A DNA stretch of 40,897 nucleotides from a virus. A model generated the notes under the pieces. That model was not told the DNA's origin. It saw only the letters and a list, made by a program, of their open reading frames with translations, and did not search any database. Below are positions 1 to 7,766 of this stretch, one piece after another. The stretch spans positions 1 through 40,897 of IMG/VR virus record IMGVR_UViG_3300005435_000031. One strand, given 5' to 3'. Each line of letters begins with the position of its first letter. Within the stretch, counting starts at the first letter, position 1. Position numbers and translations under genes: made by a program.

Positions 1-122
1 TGGGAGCGCACGACGAACTGCACGGTCGCTCCCGAGAGGTCCACTGCGGTCCCGTCGTCATAGCTGAGCTGATCAGTGAAGACGACTGCCGTGTCACCGA
101 CATTCGTTGTCCAGTCGGCCAT
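1..122 (-). CDS. Phage structural protein, N-terminal fragment
   Basis: Only the first 40 codons are present; the gene runs off the left edge. The ATG at 122 follows a GGAGG ribosome site. The N-terminus begins MADWTTNVGDTAVVFTD and continues with a beta-rich stretch (SYDDGTAVDLSGATVQF). This resembles the N-terminal beta domain of baseplate or appendage proteins of the BppU type. It is the most downstream of the visible late genes and starts 3 bp after the preceding 56-aa gene. The family assignment is a guess from style; the existence of the gene is well supported by start, ribosome site and position. Confidence 0.6.
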   Translation of the reverse strand, partial: MADWTTNVGDTAVVFTDQLSYDDGTAVDLSGATVQFVVRS

Positions 123-125
123 CGC

Positions 126-296
126 TTATGCCTCCCGCTTGCCCATGCTTGGGTTCGAGGTCCCCGCGCGCGACCTCGGCTCGCTCAACCCACGCCGCGT
201 CTGAGGAGCATCCTCACCGACCGGCCCATGGGCGACGTCCGCGTCTTCGGGCGCCCCGGCGAAGTAGGTCTGTCCGAAGAACGCTGTCGCGAGCAT
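126..296 (-). CDS. Small phage protein, 56 aa
   Basis: The product begins MLATAFFGQTYFAGAPED. Its ATG overlaps the TAA stop of the upstream gene by one base (TAATG), and it fills an otherwise empty gap between two structural genes. The aromatic FFGQTYF start is a style seen in short phage proteins encoded beside fibres. The rest is polar and probably disordered. No function can be assigned. Translation is likely coupled to the upstream gene because there is no room for a separate leader. Confidence 0.55.
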   Translation of the reverse strand: MLATAFFGQTYFAGAPEDADVAHGPVGEDAPQTRRGLSEPRSRAGTSNPSMGKREA

Positions 297-646
297 TACG
301 GCGAGGGTGTGCTCGCGTAGCGCTTCAGGCCGTCGTCCTCTCTGAACGCCCGCTCGCGCGCATCGCGACGCCTGGCCGCTTCACCAGCAAGGTGGTCGGC
401 GATGTCTGCGTTCTTCGAAAGCAGTGCCCGCATGCCTTCGGTGAGCTGTTTGGCGCGCTCCGCATAGGTGGGGGCATCGTCGCGGCCCACGATGATCGGG
501 TCGCTTTCCCTGTGCCCGTTGATGATCCGGGCGAACTCGTTGTCCTGGAGATGCGCCTGCGCCTGCTCGATCAGGTTAGACACGCTCTGAATGCGGGCTG
601 TCTTGCCGAGGAAGTCGGGAAGATCCGGGACGGTCTGCTGAGCCAT
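296..646 (-). CDS. Hypothetical phage protein, 116 aa, helical
   Basis: I place the start at the ATG at 646 (MAQQTVPDLPDFLGKTARI), which follows an AAGGAAG ribosome site; the open frame further upstream has no comparable signal. The protein is charged and predicted helical, with a C-terminal region rich in Arg, Glu and Ala (residues about 75-110). It sits between fibre-like genes in the late block, so it could be a fibre chaperone or a linker protein, but nothing in the sequence proves that. No membrane segment or enzyme motif is visible. Confidence 0.65.
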   Translation of the reverse strand: MAQQTVPDLPDFLGKTARIQSVSNLIEQAQAHLQDNEFARIINGHRESDPIIVGRDDAPTYAERAKQLTEGMRALLSKNADIADHLAGEAARRRDARERAFREDDGLKRYASTPSP

Positions 647-668
647 ATCGCTTCCTTGTCTCACCAAG

Positions 669-1250
669 CTATGAGAGGACGAATTGAGGGATTCCGCCCG
701 CTTGCCCATAGCCCCCGGTGTTGCCGGCTGCCATGGCGATAGCGGAACTCGCAAGCGATCCGAAGCGCCGAGGTCCAGAGCCGATTGGCCCGCCGACCGG
801 CCCGAGCGACTCGTTGACCGCAAGCTGAAGGTTCGTCGTTCCAAACGTTCCGTTTATGAGATAGGCAGCGTAGAACAGGCCGCTTGCCGATGGCGTATAC
901 GGAGACGAGAGGGCGCATACTTTCCAGCCCTGCGTTGTCCATCGCGAGTCGGACGCGAGGTTCGCTGTCGCCGCGAGGCAGGTAGGCGTCCCGGATACGT
1001 CTTGCCAGAGGCCGAGGTAGATCCCGGATGGGGCCGTTCCTGAGGAGGGTGTCTGCACGCACACACAGATATTCGTAATCGTGTCCGTCGGGTAGAGGTA
1101 GAACGCTTCGGCATAGATCGTCTGGGATGTCTGAACAGCCCCGGTTTCGGCGTCTTGTGTCAGGTCAATCACGCCGACGGCGACCCGTAGATCGCGGCGG
1201 CGCGTCCATGGGTCGACAACGAGATTTGCTGGGATTTGTCCAAAGTTCAC
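669..1250 (-). CDS. Phage appendage protein, beta-rich, 193 aa
   Basis: The frame starts with GTG at 1250, a few bases after GGAG and 3 bp beyond the stop of the large fibre gene. The sequence is beta-rich. Motifs such as GIYLGLWQDVSGTP and SASGLFYAAYLINGTFG recall the 213-aa protein encoded at 4724-5365 (HAWAALYSGIATPALL, then FVYASIMVAAGTIPTA). I read the two as distant relatives, probably trimeric receptor-binding or decoration domains. The C-terminal 40 residues are Gly-rich, like a fibre tip. Function in adsorption is inference from position directly after the fibre gene. Confidence 0.65.
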   Translation of the reverse strand: MNFGQIPANLVVDPWTRRRDLRVAVGVIDLTQDAETGAVQTSQTIYAEAFYLYPTDTITNICVCVQTPSSGTAPSGIYLGLWQDVSGTPTCLAATANLASDSRWTTQGWKVCALSSPYTPSASGLFYAAYLINGTFGTTNLQLAVNESLGPVGGPIGSGPRRFGSLASSAIAMAAGNTGGYGQAGGIPQFVLS

Positions 1251-1252
1251 TT

Positions 1253-3505
1253 CTATGGCTCCGACGTTGTCAGCAGGCCATAGCCCGCCGTGGCGTGCAG
1301 GTCATCGATAAGCGCCTTGACCGCCTCGGCGACGTTCTGCAATGTCGCCGATCCGGTCGCGAACGATGTGCGCGTAGCCGTTCCGGTCCACGGCATCCAG
1401 CCCGTGCGGGCAGTGACGCCTCTGGCGTTGTTGAAGCTCAGCGAGTTGTCCTGACCGACTTTGATGACCGACTGCGAGCCGCCGATGTGGAAGTAGCAGC
1501 CTCTGGTGGTGGCGATCATGCCGGTGTCTCCGGCGATCGTGCCCGTGATGCCGTTGTTGGCGCCGGATGCGACGAACCAGCGTCCCTGCCCGGACCCGTT
1601 GCGGATCTGGACGGTGTAGAAGTTCCCGAGGCCATTGCCGAACAGGACGAGCGGGTCCTGGCTCGTGCTTCCCTGAACCTCCAGCACCGTGCCCGTCAGC
1701 ACGCGGGCGGTCCCGCCGATGATCACCGGCCCCGACCCAGAGGCGACCGAGATCGCGGCGGTTGGGTGGTTTCCCTTGATCGCGATCGACGTCAGCGCGT
1801 TGGAGTCGGAGCGGAAGTCGGCCGTGACGGTCGGGCCGACCTGCGCAAGCGTCAGCGACACGGTCCCGGTGCCGGTCGCAGTCGCTCCGGTCGGCGTCGC
1901 GAACGTGAACGAGGTTCCTGCCGTGACGCTGGTGATGGTTGCGTTGGCCGGGATGTTGGTGCCGGTGACGAGGCGCCCGATGTCCGTCGCCAGAACGCTC
2001 GTATCTGTGACGGTCGTGGAGCCGCTCGTCGTGCCGCACGTATCGACGCGGCTTGTCCCCGTCTGCCCGTTGAGGTGGTAGCCGACGTCCATCTGCTGTC
2101 CGAACGGATTACCGATCACATGGCCGACAGCGGACCGATTCGGTCCCGCCGCCCATCCCCACGACAAAGCCGTTCCGGGAAATCCCGTGGCGTTCGCTGA
2201 GTCCGTGCGGCCGGAGTTGTTGTAGACCTCGACTTGGAACCCGGAGGCCTTTCCCACGGGCGTGTTCGTCATGCCGTTGAAGAAGTGACCGATGCCGACG
2301 CCGACCCCCGACCCGTCGATGCGGCCGATGCTATAGCCGGCGCATGCGTCGGGCGACCCGCTGGCTCCAACCGTTGTGCCGAGATTCTGCGCCTGCGCCA
2401 CGACGGCGACCGTCTGCACCTGGTTGTTGGCGTCGCCCAGTGCGACGGCGGTGATTGTCGAGGCTTGCTCGCTTCCGTCGCCGACGACTGCGGTCGAAAC
2501 CATCGACATGGAGCGAGTGAACTTCGCGACTGGCGCGAGGCTGCTTGTGTCGGGGTTCGAGAGGCTTCCGACCTGGAGCTGGAGGAGTTGTCCCATGGTG
2601 GGGGTCTCGAGCACGAGGCTGTAGTTGGTGCCCGAGCCGCCAAGGATCTGCCCGGAGTAGGCACTGCCGATCTGCACGGCTACGCTCGGCAGTTGGCCTT
2701 CCGGAAGTCTTGCGGTTCTGTCGAGGGAGGCGACGCCATTCGCGACGCCGATCTCGGACACCGGGACGAGAAGCGCCTCGGCGGCCAGGGCTCGCGAAGT
2801 CTCAACAGAAACTGCCACATCGGCGTACGCCGTCGTGGAGAGTTGGGTGCTGTTCGCCCCAGGCGAAGCAGTCGGCCCTCTTGGGATTCCGCTGAATGAG
2901 GGGCTTGTGATTGGCGCCAGGGCGGCTTCGGCGGCCTGTGCACGGCTTGTTTCGGCGGAGACGAGCGTCGCGGCGGTCCCCGCAGGGTCGAAGGCGCTCG
3001 TTGATTGAACGGCCGCCGAACCAAGGCCCAGGTTGGAACGTGCCGCCGCAACGTTGGCGAGATCGGACAGGTTGGCCGACTTCGCACATGCAAGAGCCTC
3101 GGCAGCTTCAGCGCGTGCCGTCTCTGCGGCGAGTGCACCCGCGTTCGCGGTTTCTGCCGCCTGCGCCCGGGTCGTCTCGGACGCGATGGCGTTCTCTACG
3201 TCGGTGATCGTCTTGGCGGTGATCGCTGCCGACATCTGGTCGCCGACGAGAATCGCGCGGGCGGAACTGCCTTCCTGTGCGCGTGTGATCGTGAACGCGT
3301 CGCCAGCGATGGAGGTGACGCGCAGAATCTCGGCGTTCGCCACAGTCGGCATGCCGCCGATCGGCCACACGACGATGTTGAACGGGGCTGCGGGAAAGAG
3401 CTGCGCGTCGCCCGGACGCACCGAGAGAACGGTGCCGCTGAGCGACGGAGATGGTGCCACCGCTACGGCGCTGTGACCGAAGTTCTTGTGCGGGTCGAAC
3501 GACAT
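1253..3505 (-). CDS. Phage tail fibre / appendage protein, 750 aa
   Basis: This is the largest structural gene in the window. The N-terminal 110 residues form a beta domain (LSVRPGDAQLF, RVTSIAGDAFTITRAQEG) of the kind that attaches fibres to virions. Residues about 110-260 hold repeated AETxRAxAAEA segments typical of fibre coiled coils. The remainder is Gly/Ser/Thr-rich beta sequence, including VTDTSVLATDIGRLVTGTNI, a motif common in actinophage fibres. The C-terminus has another short helix (LQNVAEAVKALIDDLHATAG), probably a trimerisation element. Expected role is host recognition at the virion surface. Its start is an ATG at 3505. No intramolecular chaperone domain is recognisable. Confidence 0.85.
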   Translation of the reverse strand: MSFDPHKNFGHSAVAVAPSPSLSGTVLSVRPGDAQLFPAAPFNIVVWPIGGMPTVANAEILRVTSIAGDAFTITRAQEGSSARAILVGDQMSAAITAKTITDVENAIASETTRAQAAETANAGALAAETARAEAAEALACAKSANLSDLANVAAARSNLGLGSAAVQSTSAFDPAGTAATLVSAETSRAQAAEAALAPITSPSFSGIPRGPTASPGANSTQLSTTAYADVAVSVETSRALAAEALLVPVSEIGVANGVASLDRTARLPEGQLPSVAVQIGSAYSGQILGGSGTNYSLVLETPTMGQLLQLQVGSLSNPDTSSLAPVAKFTRSMSMVSTAVVGDGSEQASTITAVALGDANNQVQTVAVVAQAQNLGTTVGASGSPDACAGYSIGRIDGSGVGVGIGHFFNGMTNTPVGKASGFQVEVYNNSGRTDSANATGFPGTALSWGWAAGPNRSAVGHVIGNPFGQQMDVGYHLNGQTGTSRVDTCGTTSGSTTVTDTSVLATDIGRLVTGTNIPANATITSVTAGTSFTFATPTGATATGTGTVSLTLAQVGPTVTADFRSDSNALTSIAIKGNHPTAAISVASGSGPVIIGGTARVLTGTVLEVQGSTSQDPLVLFGNGLGNFYTVQIRNGSGQGRWFVASGANNGITGTIAGDTGMIATTRGCYFHIGGSQSVIKVGQDNSLSFNNARGVTARTGWMPWTGTATRTSFATGSATLQNVAEAVKALIDDLHATAGYGLLTTSEP

Positions 3506-3512
3506 GGTCCCG

Positions 3513-3857
3513 TCAGATGAAGCTGACTTCGGCTGCCGCCGAAGACGAGGCGTTGATGATCAGCGAAGTGGTCCCGGACGCGAGCGAGATGACGAGCCAG
3601 CCGGTCGGGCCGAACGGCAGCCCGGCGTCCGAAGTGTTCAAGTTGGTACGGAGCGAGAACGTGCCACTGGTCGGCTGCATCACGACGACGACAGCCGTGG
3701 CGCCAGCCGGGACCGGGATCGTGTTGTCGCCCGCGGTGAAGTTCAGGTCGCGGACCTCGCCGATAGTCGCCGACCCAGACATCGTGATCGGGCCGATGAC
3801 CTTCTCGCCGGAGAGCAACCCGGTGGCGAGGCCGGTCACGGTGAGGGTGCCGGACAT
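3513..3857 (-). CDS. Small beta-rich structural protein, 114 aa
   Basis: I start the product at the ATG at 3857 (MSGTLTVTGLATGLLSGEKV), which overlaps the TGA of the upstream HNH gene (TGATG). The composition is that of an all-beta domain, with short strands separated by Gly/Asn turns and an Ala/Ser-rich end (TTSLIINASSSAAAEVSF). Such proteins in late operons are often capsid decoration or fibre-base proteins. It lies directly upstream of the fibre gene, with 7 bp between stop and start. The role is inference. Confidence 0.65.
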   Translation of the reverse strand: MSGTLTVTGLATGLLSGEKVIGPITMSGSATIGEVRDLNFTAGDNTIPVPAGATAVVVVMQPTSGTFSLRTNLNTSDAGLPFGPTGWLVISLASGTTSLIINASSSAAAEVSFI

Positions 3858-4447
3858 CAGGCGGCGTCCTTCCATGTCCGCCCCGTGACGACTGCTTCGA
3901 TCGTCGAGCTTGCCACCCCGAACCGAAGCGCGAGGCGGCGATATGACAGGCCCTCATCGCGGAGGAGGCGGATCTGCTCGGCCGTTGCTGCATCCAGCTT
4001 CCGCGACCGGTCGCCCGCTTTCCGGCCGGATCTCGTCCTGAGCTTTTTGTCAGCGCCTCGTTCGCGCTCGCTATGGCAGGTTCGACACTGCCTACCACCG
4101 CGAGAAAGGTGGATCGTGTTGGCCTCGTCAAACGGGTGCCCGCGGCGACAGTGCGTCTTGGCGGCGTTTCTTGCGGCAGTTGACTCTCCGCGCAAGATAT
4201 TGACGCGCTGCGTGACCGCCTCCATGTGATCCGGGTTAACACAAGCGCGGTTGCGACACAGGTGATCGATTTGAAGCGTCTCGGGGATGTCACCCACGAG
4301 CAGCTCATAGGCGAACCGGTGGGCGTAAACCAGTCTGCCCGCTGCTGCGATCTGGCCGTATCCCGTAGAGGACCGTGCGCCGACCCAAAGCCAGCATTTG
4401 TCACCGCGCCGAACCTTGTCCCAGAAGCGGTCCTCAGGCGTCCTCAT
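3857..4447 (-). CDS. HNH homing-type endonuclease, 196 aa
   Basis: The N-terminal half carries an HNH nuclease core: CWLWVGARSSTGYGQI, then HRFAYELLVGDIP, LQIDHLCRNRACVNPDHME and QRVNILRGES. This is the arrangement of phage HNH endonucleases that nick DNA and spread as free-standing homing genes. A middle Cys/His cluster (THCRRGHPF ... CRTCH) could bind zinc. The C-terminal 50 residues form a HTH-like segment (ATAEQIRLLRDEGLSYRRLA, then GVASSTIEAVVTGRTWK) for target recognition. The start at 4447 is chosen because the protein aligns with the family from MRTPEDRFWDKV. It interrupts structural genes, as homing genes often do. Confidence 0.85.
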   Translation of the reverse strand: MRTPEDRFWDKVRRGDKCWLWVGARSSTGYGQIAAAGRLVYAHRFAYELLVGDIPETLQIDHLCRNRACVNPDHMEAVTQRVNILRGESTAARNAAKTHCRRGHPFDEANTIHLSRGGRQCRTCHSERERGADKKLRTRSGRKAGDRSRKLDAATAEQIRLLRDEGLSYRRLALRFGVASSTIEAVVTGRTWKDAA

Positions 4448-4706
4448 GGCGACACTCCTCACACCGGCCGACGATTCTGCCGTGCTCGCAGCGCGGCAGC
4501 TTCGGACGGCCTCCCTTCGGCTTCGGGACCGCCTGCTCCATCCCCTCGGGGACCGCGGTCTCAAATCCTTCGCCCGCACGGGTACGCGGATCGTTGTCCG
4601 CGTACCCGTGGCGTCGAAGGTCGGCCGTGATCGCCCGGTAGGTGCCGAGGTCACCGTGTGCTACGGCCTTCTCTCGCATTGAGAGCAGGTAGGCGATGCT
4701 GGCCAT
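4434..4706 (-). CDS. Hypothetical phage protein, 90 aa, C-terminal Cys/His cluster
   Basis: The ATG at 4706 (MASIAYLLSMREKAVAHGD) follows a strong GGGGAGG ribosome site. The N-terminal 40 residues are helical. The middle is charged and Gly/Pro-rich. The C-terminus contains CEHGRIVGRCEECRHE, a possible zinc site (C-x2-H ... C-x2-C). The end overlaps the HNH gene by 14 bp, so the two are probably translationally coupled. A role cannot be assigned; it could bind DNA together with the HNH protein. Confidence 0.65.
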   Translation of the reverse strand: MASIAYLLSMREKAVAHGDLGTYRAITADLRRHGYADNDPRTRAGEGFETAVPEGMEQAVPKPKGGRPKLPRCEHGRIVGRCEECRHEDA

Positions 4707-4723
4707 TGCTCGTCCTCCCCGGT

Positions 4724-5365
4724 TTAGCTGAGGAAGACGAGCGGGGCGACGGCCTTCGCCGACGGCGACGCGATCGTCGCGGGCGCGGTCGCCGCGAGCG
4801 AGCTGCCGTGCGTCGCCGAGAAGAACAGCGGCGTCGTCGGCGTTCTCGCCCCAGTCGGGTTCCACTGGTAACCGACCGCGGTCGGCGTCGCGACCACGGC
4901 AGCCGTCGGGATCGTGCCGGCGGCGACCATGATCGAGGCGTACACGAACCCGTTCGGGGCGTTGCCCGTGGCGCCGCCGGTGATCTGCACAGCCGACGAG
5001 AGCGTGAACGTGTACGCAGCCGACGCGCCGATCGCCGCCGCCCCGGTTGCGTCCGCGGACTGCGCCAGCAGCGCCGGAGTCGCGATTCCCGAGTAGAGGG
5101 CCGCCCACGCGTGAGTGCCGGTCGCCTCGGCGGTCGCGCCCGCTTGGATCGTGATCTGCGTGATCACGTCGCCGGGCTCGACCGGGACCGCGACCGCACA
5201 TGCGACCCCGGTCGCGGCGAGCGCGCCATCGGTGATGTTCCCGAGTGCGAACCACTCCATGTTGGAACGGACGGAGACGTTGCCCTGCGATGCGTTGGAC
5301 GCCAGGCCCGTGAGCTTGGCGAACGGGTATGTGACCGGAAACCGGCCGTGAACGAGGTCGGGCAT
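4724..5365 (-). CDS. Phage decoration/appendage protein, 213 aa
   Basis: The product starts MPDLVHGRFPVTYPFAKL. It is Ala/Thr/Gly-rich and beta-structured, without charged helices. Segments such as ITQITIQAGATAEATGTHAW and ALYSGIATPALLAQSADATG match the style of the 193-aa protein at 669-1250. I take both as members of one family of virion-surface proteins. It lies 17 bp upstream of the next gene and downstream of an HNH gene and the main capsid gene. The usual head-tail connector genes are not seen here, so it may decorate the capsid rather than the tail. Confidence 0.65.
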   Translation of the reverse strand: MPDLVHGRFPVTYPFAKLTGLASNASQGNVSVRSNMEWFALGNITDGALAATGVACAVAVPVEPGDVITQITIQAGATAEATGTHAWAALYSGIATPALLAQSADATGAAAIGASAAYTFTLSSAVQITGGATGNAPNGFVYASIMVAAGTIPTAAVVATPTAVGYQWNPTGARTPTTPLFFSATHGSSLAATAPATIASPSAKAVAPLVFLS

Positions 5366-5419
5366 AGGGCTCCCTTCTGAGAGCGGCTGGCTTTTCTCTG
5401 ACTACGCCTGGCGTACCGC

Positions 5420-5941
5420 TCAGGCAGCAAGGAGCCGGTTGCCCTTGCGGGCATTGCAGCTCCGATGGGCGAGCTTCACATTCGCCCGAGTGTGCGGCCC
5501 GCCCTTCGTGACGGGCACGACATGATCCATCGTTGCTTGCGAACGCGGGACGCGTTGAAGACAGAGGTGGCAGATGGCTTGATCTCGCTCGAAGATTTCA
5601 TCGAGCGTGAAGCGTTCTGCCTCCGTTGATCCGCGAGTCAGCGCATAGCGACGCGCGTCCGTTGCTCTCTTCGACTCCGGATTGTCACGGGCCCATCTGA
5701 GGGCGCGGCGGATTTCCTCTTGTCTGTTCGCCGCATACCATTCGGCGAACACTCGCTTGCGGTGCTCGCTCGCGCGGGACGGCTGCTGCGCCACCCGCGT
5801 CGGGTTCGCGTGGTACCAGGCTCTCGCGCGTCCGCGGTTATCCTCGGCCCGGCATTCGGGCGAGCAGACGGTCGGCGGGCGCCCCGGCTTGCGGGGTCGC
5901 TCGAAGCGGACCCCGCAAGCCTTGCACACGAACTGCCGCAC
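5420..5941 (-). CDS. HNH endonuclease with N-terminal zinc finger, 173 aa
   Basis: Residues 1-35 contain a C-x2-C ... C-x3-C site (VCKACGVRFERP, then VCSPECRAED), a likely structural zinc finger. The middle is Arg-rich. The C-terminal 60 residues hold the HNH core: CHLCLQRVPRSQATMDHVVP, then KGGPHTRANVKLAHRSCNAR. The DH and final N/H positions are intact, so it should be an active nickase or nuclease. It is inserted between the main capsid gene and the decoration gene. A free-standing homing role is likely because it separates virion genes that do not need it. Confidence 0.87.
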   Translation of the reverse strand: MRQFVCKACGVRFERPRKPGRPPTVCSPECRAEDNRGRARAWYHANPTRVAQQPSRASEHRKRVFAEWYAANRQEEIRRALRWARDNPESKRATDARRYALTRGSTEAERFTLDEIFERDQAICHLCLQRVPRSQATMDHVVPVTKGGPHTRANVKLAHRSCNARKGNRLLAA

Positions 5942-5971
5942 GCGGCGGATTTTACCGGTGCAGCGGCGACC

Positions 5972-7600
5972 TTAGAACGCCATGTTGCCGTCGAACGCGC
6001 CAACGGGGGCGGCGAGGCCGGTGCCCGCGGCGATCACGATCGACTCGCCGTAGCGCACGAGGAATGCCCCGTACGAGTAGCACTGGAAGCGGATCTCCAG
6101 GTTGCCGGAGAGCACCTCGGTCAGCACTCGCGTCCGCAGCGGGCTCTCGAACAGCCAGAGGTCGTCCCACTTCGCCGCGATCGCGACGTCCTGGTTCGAG
6201 CCGCTGTCGCTCGCGTCGTTGACGGGCACGTTGGCGTCGATGTAGATGCCGTGCGGGCCGAACTGGGTCCGGCCGACGAGGCCCTCAGCGTTCTCCGAGC
6301 GGTCCGTGAGGCCGGAGACGTTGAAGGGGCCGAACCTGTCGGCGCCGACGACCGGACGGCCAACGGTGCCGCTCGCGCCGTCGAGCGCGGTCGAGAACCA
6401 GTACCAGCGACGCGGGTGAAGCAGGAAGTCGACGTCCTGAATCGAGAACCGGTTCGTCGCGAGTCTGGACATCATCGCGCCCATCGTCTGGTTGAACGCC
6501 GGCCCCGATCTGGCAGCCGTCGAGCCGTCCGTGACGAGCGCCTGCGCGCCCCAGTTGTTGGACGGGTAGATGCCGGTGACCTCGCCGAGCCGGCCCGCGC
6601 CGCCACCGCCGGAGATGACCTGACGGTCGATGAGCCGGTTGTAGTCGGCGATCAGATCCTCGGTGATGACCTGGTCGATGATGTGGCCGGGCGACTGTTC
6701 CAGGAGCTGCATTGCGATGTCCGCCTGTCCCGCGAACGTCTTCACGCCGCACTGGACGGACGTGTCGGTGATGTCCTGCGAGGCGACCGGAGCGTTATCG
6801 GTCTGCGGCCCAACCTGGGTCGTGACTCTGAGCTTCGGGATGTTGATCGAGTCCGTGCCCTCCGGAAGCTCCATCTGGCGGCACCGGCCGGCGGCGATAC
6901 GGCCCGCGCGCAGCGCCGGGATGAACTCGTCGGTGAGCCACAGCGGCGGGATGAAGTAGCCGCCCTGCCCGTCCGTGCGGGACGGGGTGACGCGACGCTC
7001 GAACGGGGACTCTTCCAGGCCGCGCTTGTCCACGCCGGTGATGAACGAGCCGCGGAACTCGCGCTCGGCACGGTCGATCTCGACCTGCGCGCGCTGCTCG
7101 CGGCGCTTCTGGCGCTCCGGCAGCACGACGTTCATCTCGGCGGCATGCCGCTGGAGACGGTCGAGGGCTCCCTCGGGGTCGCGGACCTTTGCGCGGATCG
7201 CGGGAACCTGGATCCCCGCGAGGTCGCGCCAGTAGCTGATCTCGTGGGCGTTGTCTCTGCGGTACGTCAGCGGCTCGCTCGTGACGCGAACCTCGCCCCG
7301 GGACGCTCTCGCGGCGGCCTCGCGGCGCTCCTCGACGATCTCCTGCTCGGCGAGGCGCTGTCTGAGCGAGCGGTACTCGGCCATGCGGGCGTCGTGGTCC
7401 TCGCCAAACGCCTTCTCGGCGTCAGCGAACGTCTGGCGCTCCTCGTCGGTCGGACGCTTAGCCTCGTCCTCATCGGCGGTACGCTGCTCGAACTCGGCGC
7501 GCTCGCTCGCGCGCTTCTCGACCGCGTCGGCGATCTCGTCACGAAGACGGTCGCGTCTTTCCGTGAGCTGCTCCAGCAGGCTCTTGTTGTCCTCAGGCAT
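5972..7600 (-). CDS. Major capsid protein, HK97 fold, with N-terminal scaffold domain
   Basis: The ATG at 7600 follows AAAGGA. Residues 1-110 are a charged coiled-coil region (LLEQLTERRDRLRDEIADAV), as in the delta domain that scaffolds HK97-type capsids and is removed by the prohead protease. The shell domain follows: GQGGYFIPPLWLTDEFIPAL, then LLEQSPGHIIDQVITEDL, HPRRWYWFSTALD and a C-terminal P-domain-like stretch with RTRVLTEVLSGNLEIRFQ. At 542 aa it is long for the family because of the N-terminal region plus a second charged segment at 140-190. It follows a related gene (7767-8903) after 166 bp. Confidence 0.85.
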   Translation of the reverse strand: MPEDNKSLLEQLTERRDRLRDEIADAVEKRASERAEFEQRTADEDEAKRPTDEERQTFADAEKAFGEDHDARMAEYRSLRQRLAEQEIVEERREAAARASRGEVRVTSEPLTYRRDNAHEISYWRDLAGIQVPAIRAKVRDPEGALDRLQRHAAEMNVVLPERQKRREQRAQVEIDRAEREFRGSFITGVDKRGLEESPFERRVTPSRTDGQGGYFIPPLWLTDEFIPALRAGRIAAGRCRQMELPEGTDSINIPKLRVTTQVGPQTDNAPVASQDITDTSVQCGVKTFAGQADIAMQLLEQSPGHIIDQVITEDLIADYNRLIDRQVISGGGGAGRLGEVTGIYPSNNWGAQALVTDGSTAARSGPAFNQTMGAMMSRLATNRFSIQDVDFLLHPRRWYWFSTALDGASGTVGRPVVGADRFGPFNVSGLTDRSENAEGLVGRTQFGPHGIYIDANVPVNDASDSGSNQDVAIAAKWDDLWLFESPLRTRVLTEVLSGNLEIRFQCYSYGAFLVRYGESIVIAAGTGLAAPVGAFDGNMAF

Positions 7601-7766
7601 AGCCTGGTTCCTTTCGGGAGATGCACCCCATGCGGGCGCGGTTGCGTGTCCTCCCGGGCGGTTTCCGACCGGCCACACCGGACCGGACGCGACCTCAAAA
7701 TTGAGGGGGCGTCACGGCGAAGCGTGCGGCGAGATCCAACGCGGGTACTTCAGAGGGACAGTCGGC
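7601..7766. other. Gap between the two capsid genes
   Basis: This 166-bp interval has no credible gene on either strand. It carries the ribosome site for the 542-aa capsid gene at its left end and a short AT-containing inverted repeat (CCTCAA / TTGAGG at about 7692-7705). It is the longest break in the block from 1 to 12.2 kb, so a processing site or an internal promoter for the downstream capsid gene is possible. I see no convincing -35/-10 pair. Confidence 0.3.

Noticed and set aside
1127-2200. Long plus-strand frame opposite the fibre gene
   Set aside because: It is antisense to a clear fibre gene, Arg-rich and without domain; typical high-GC shadow.
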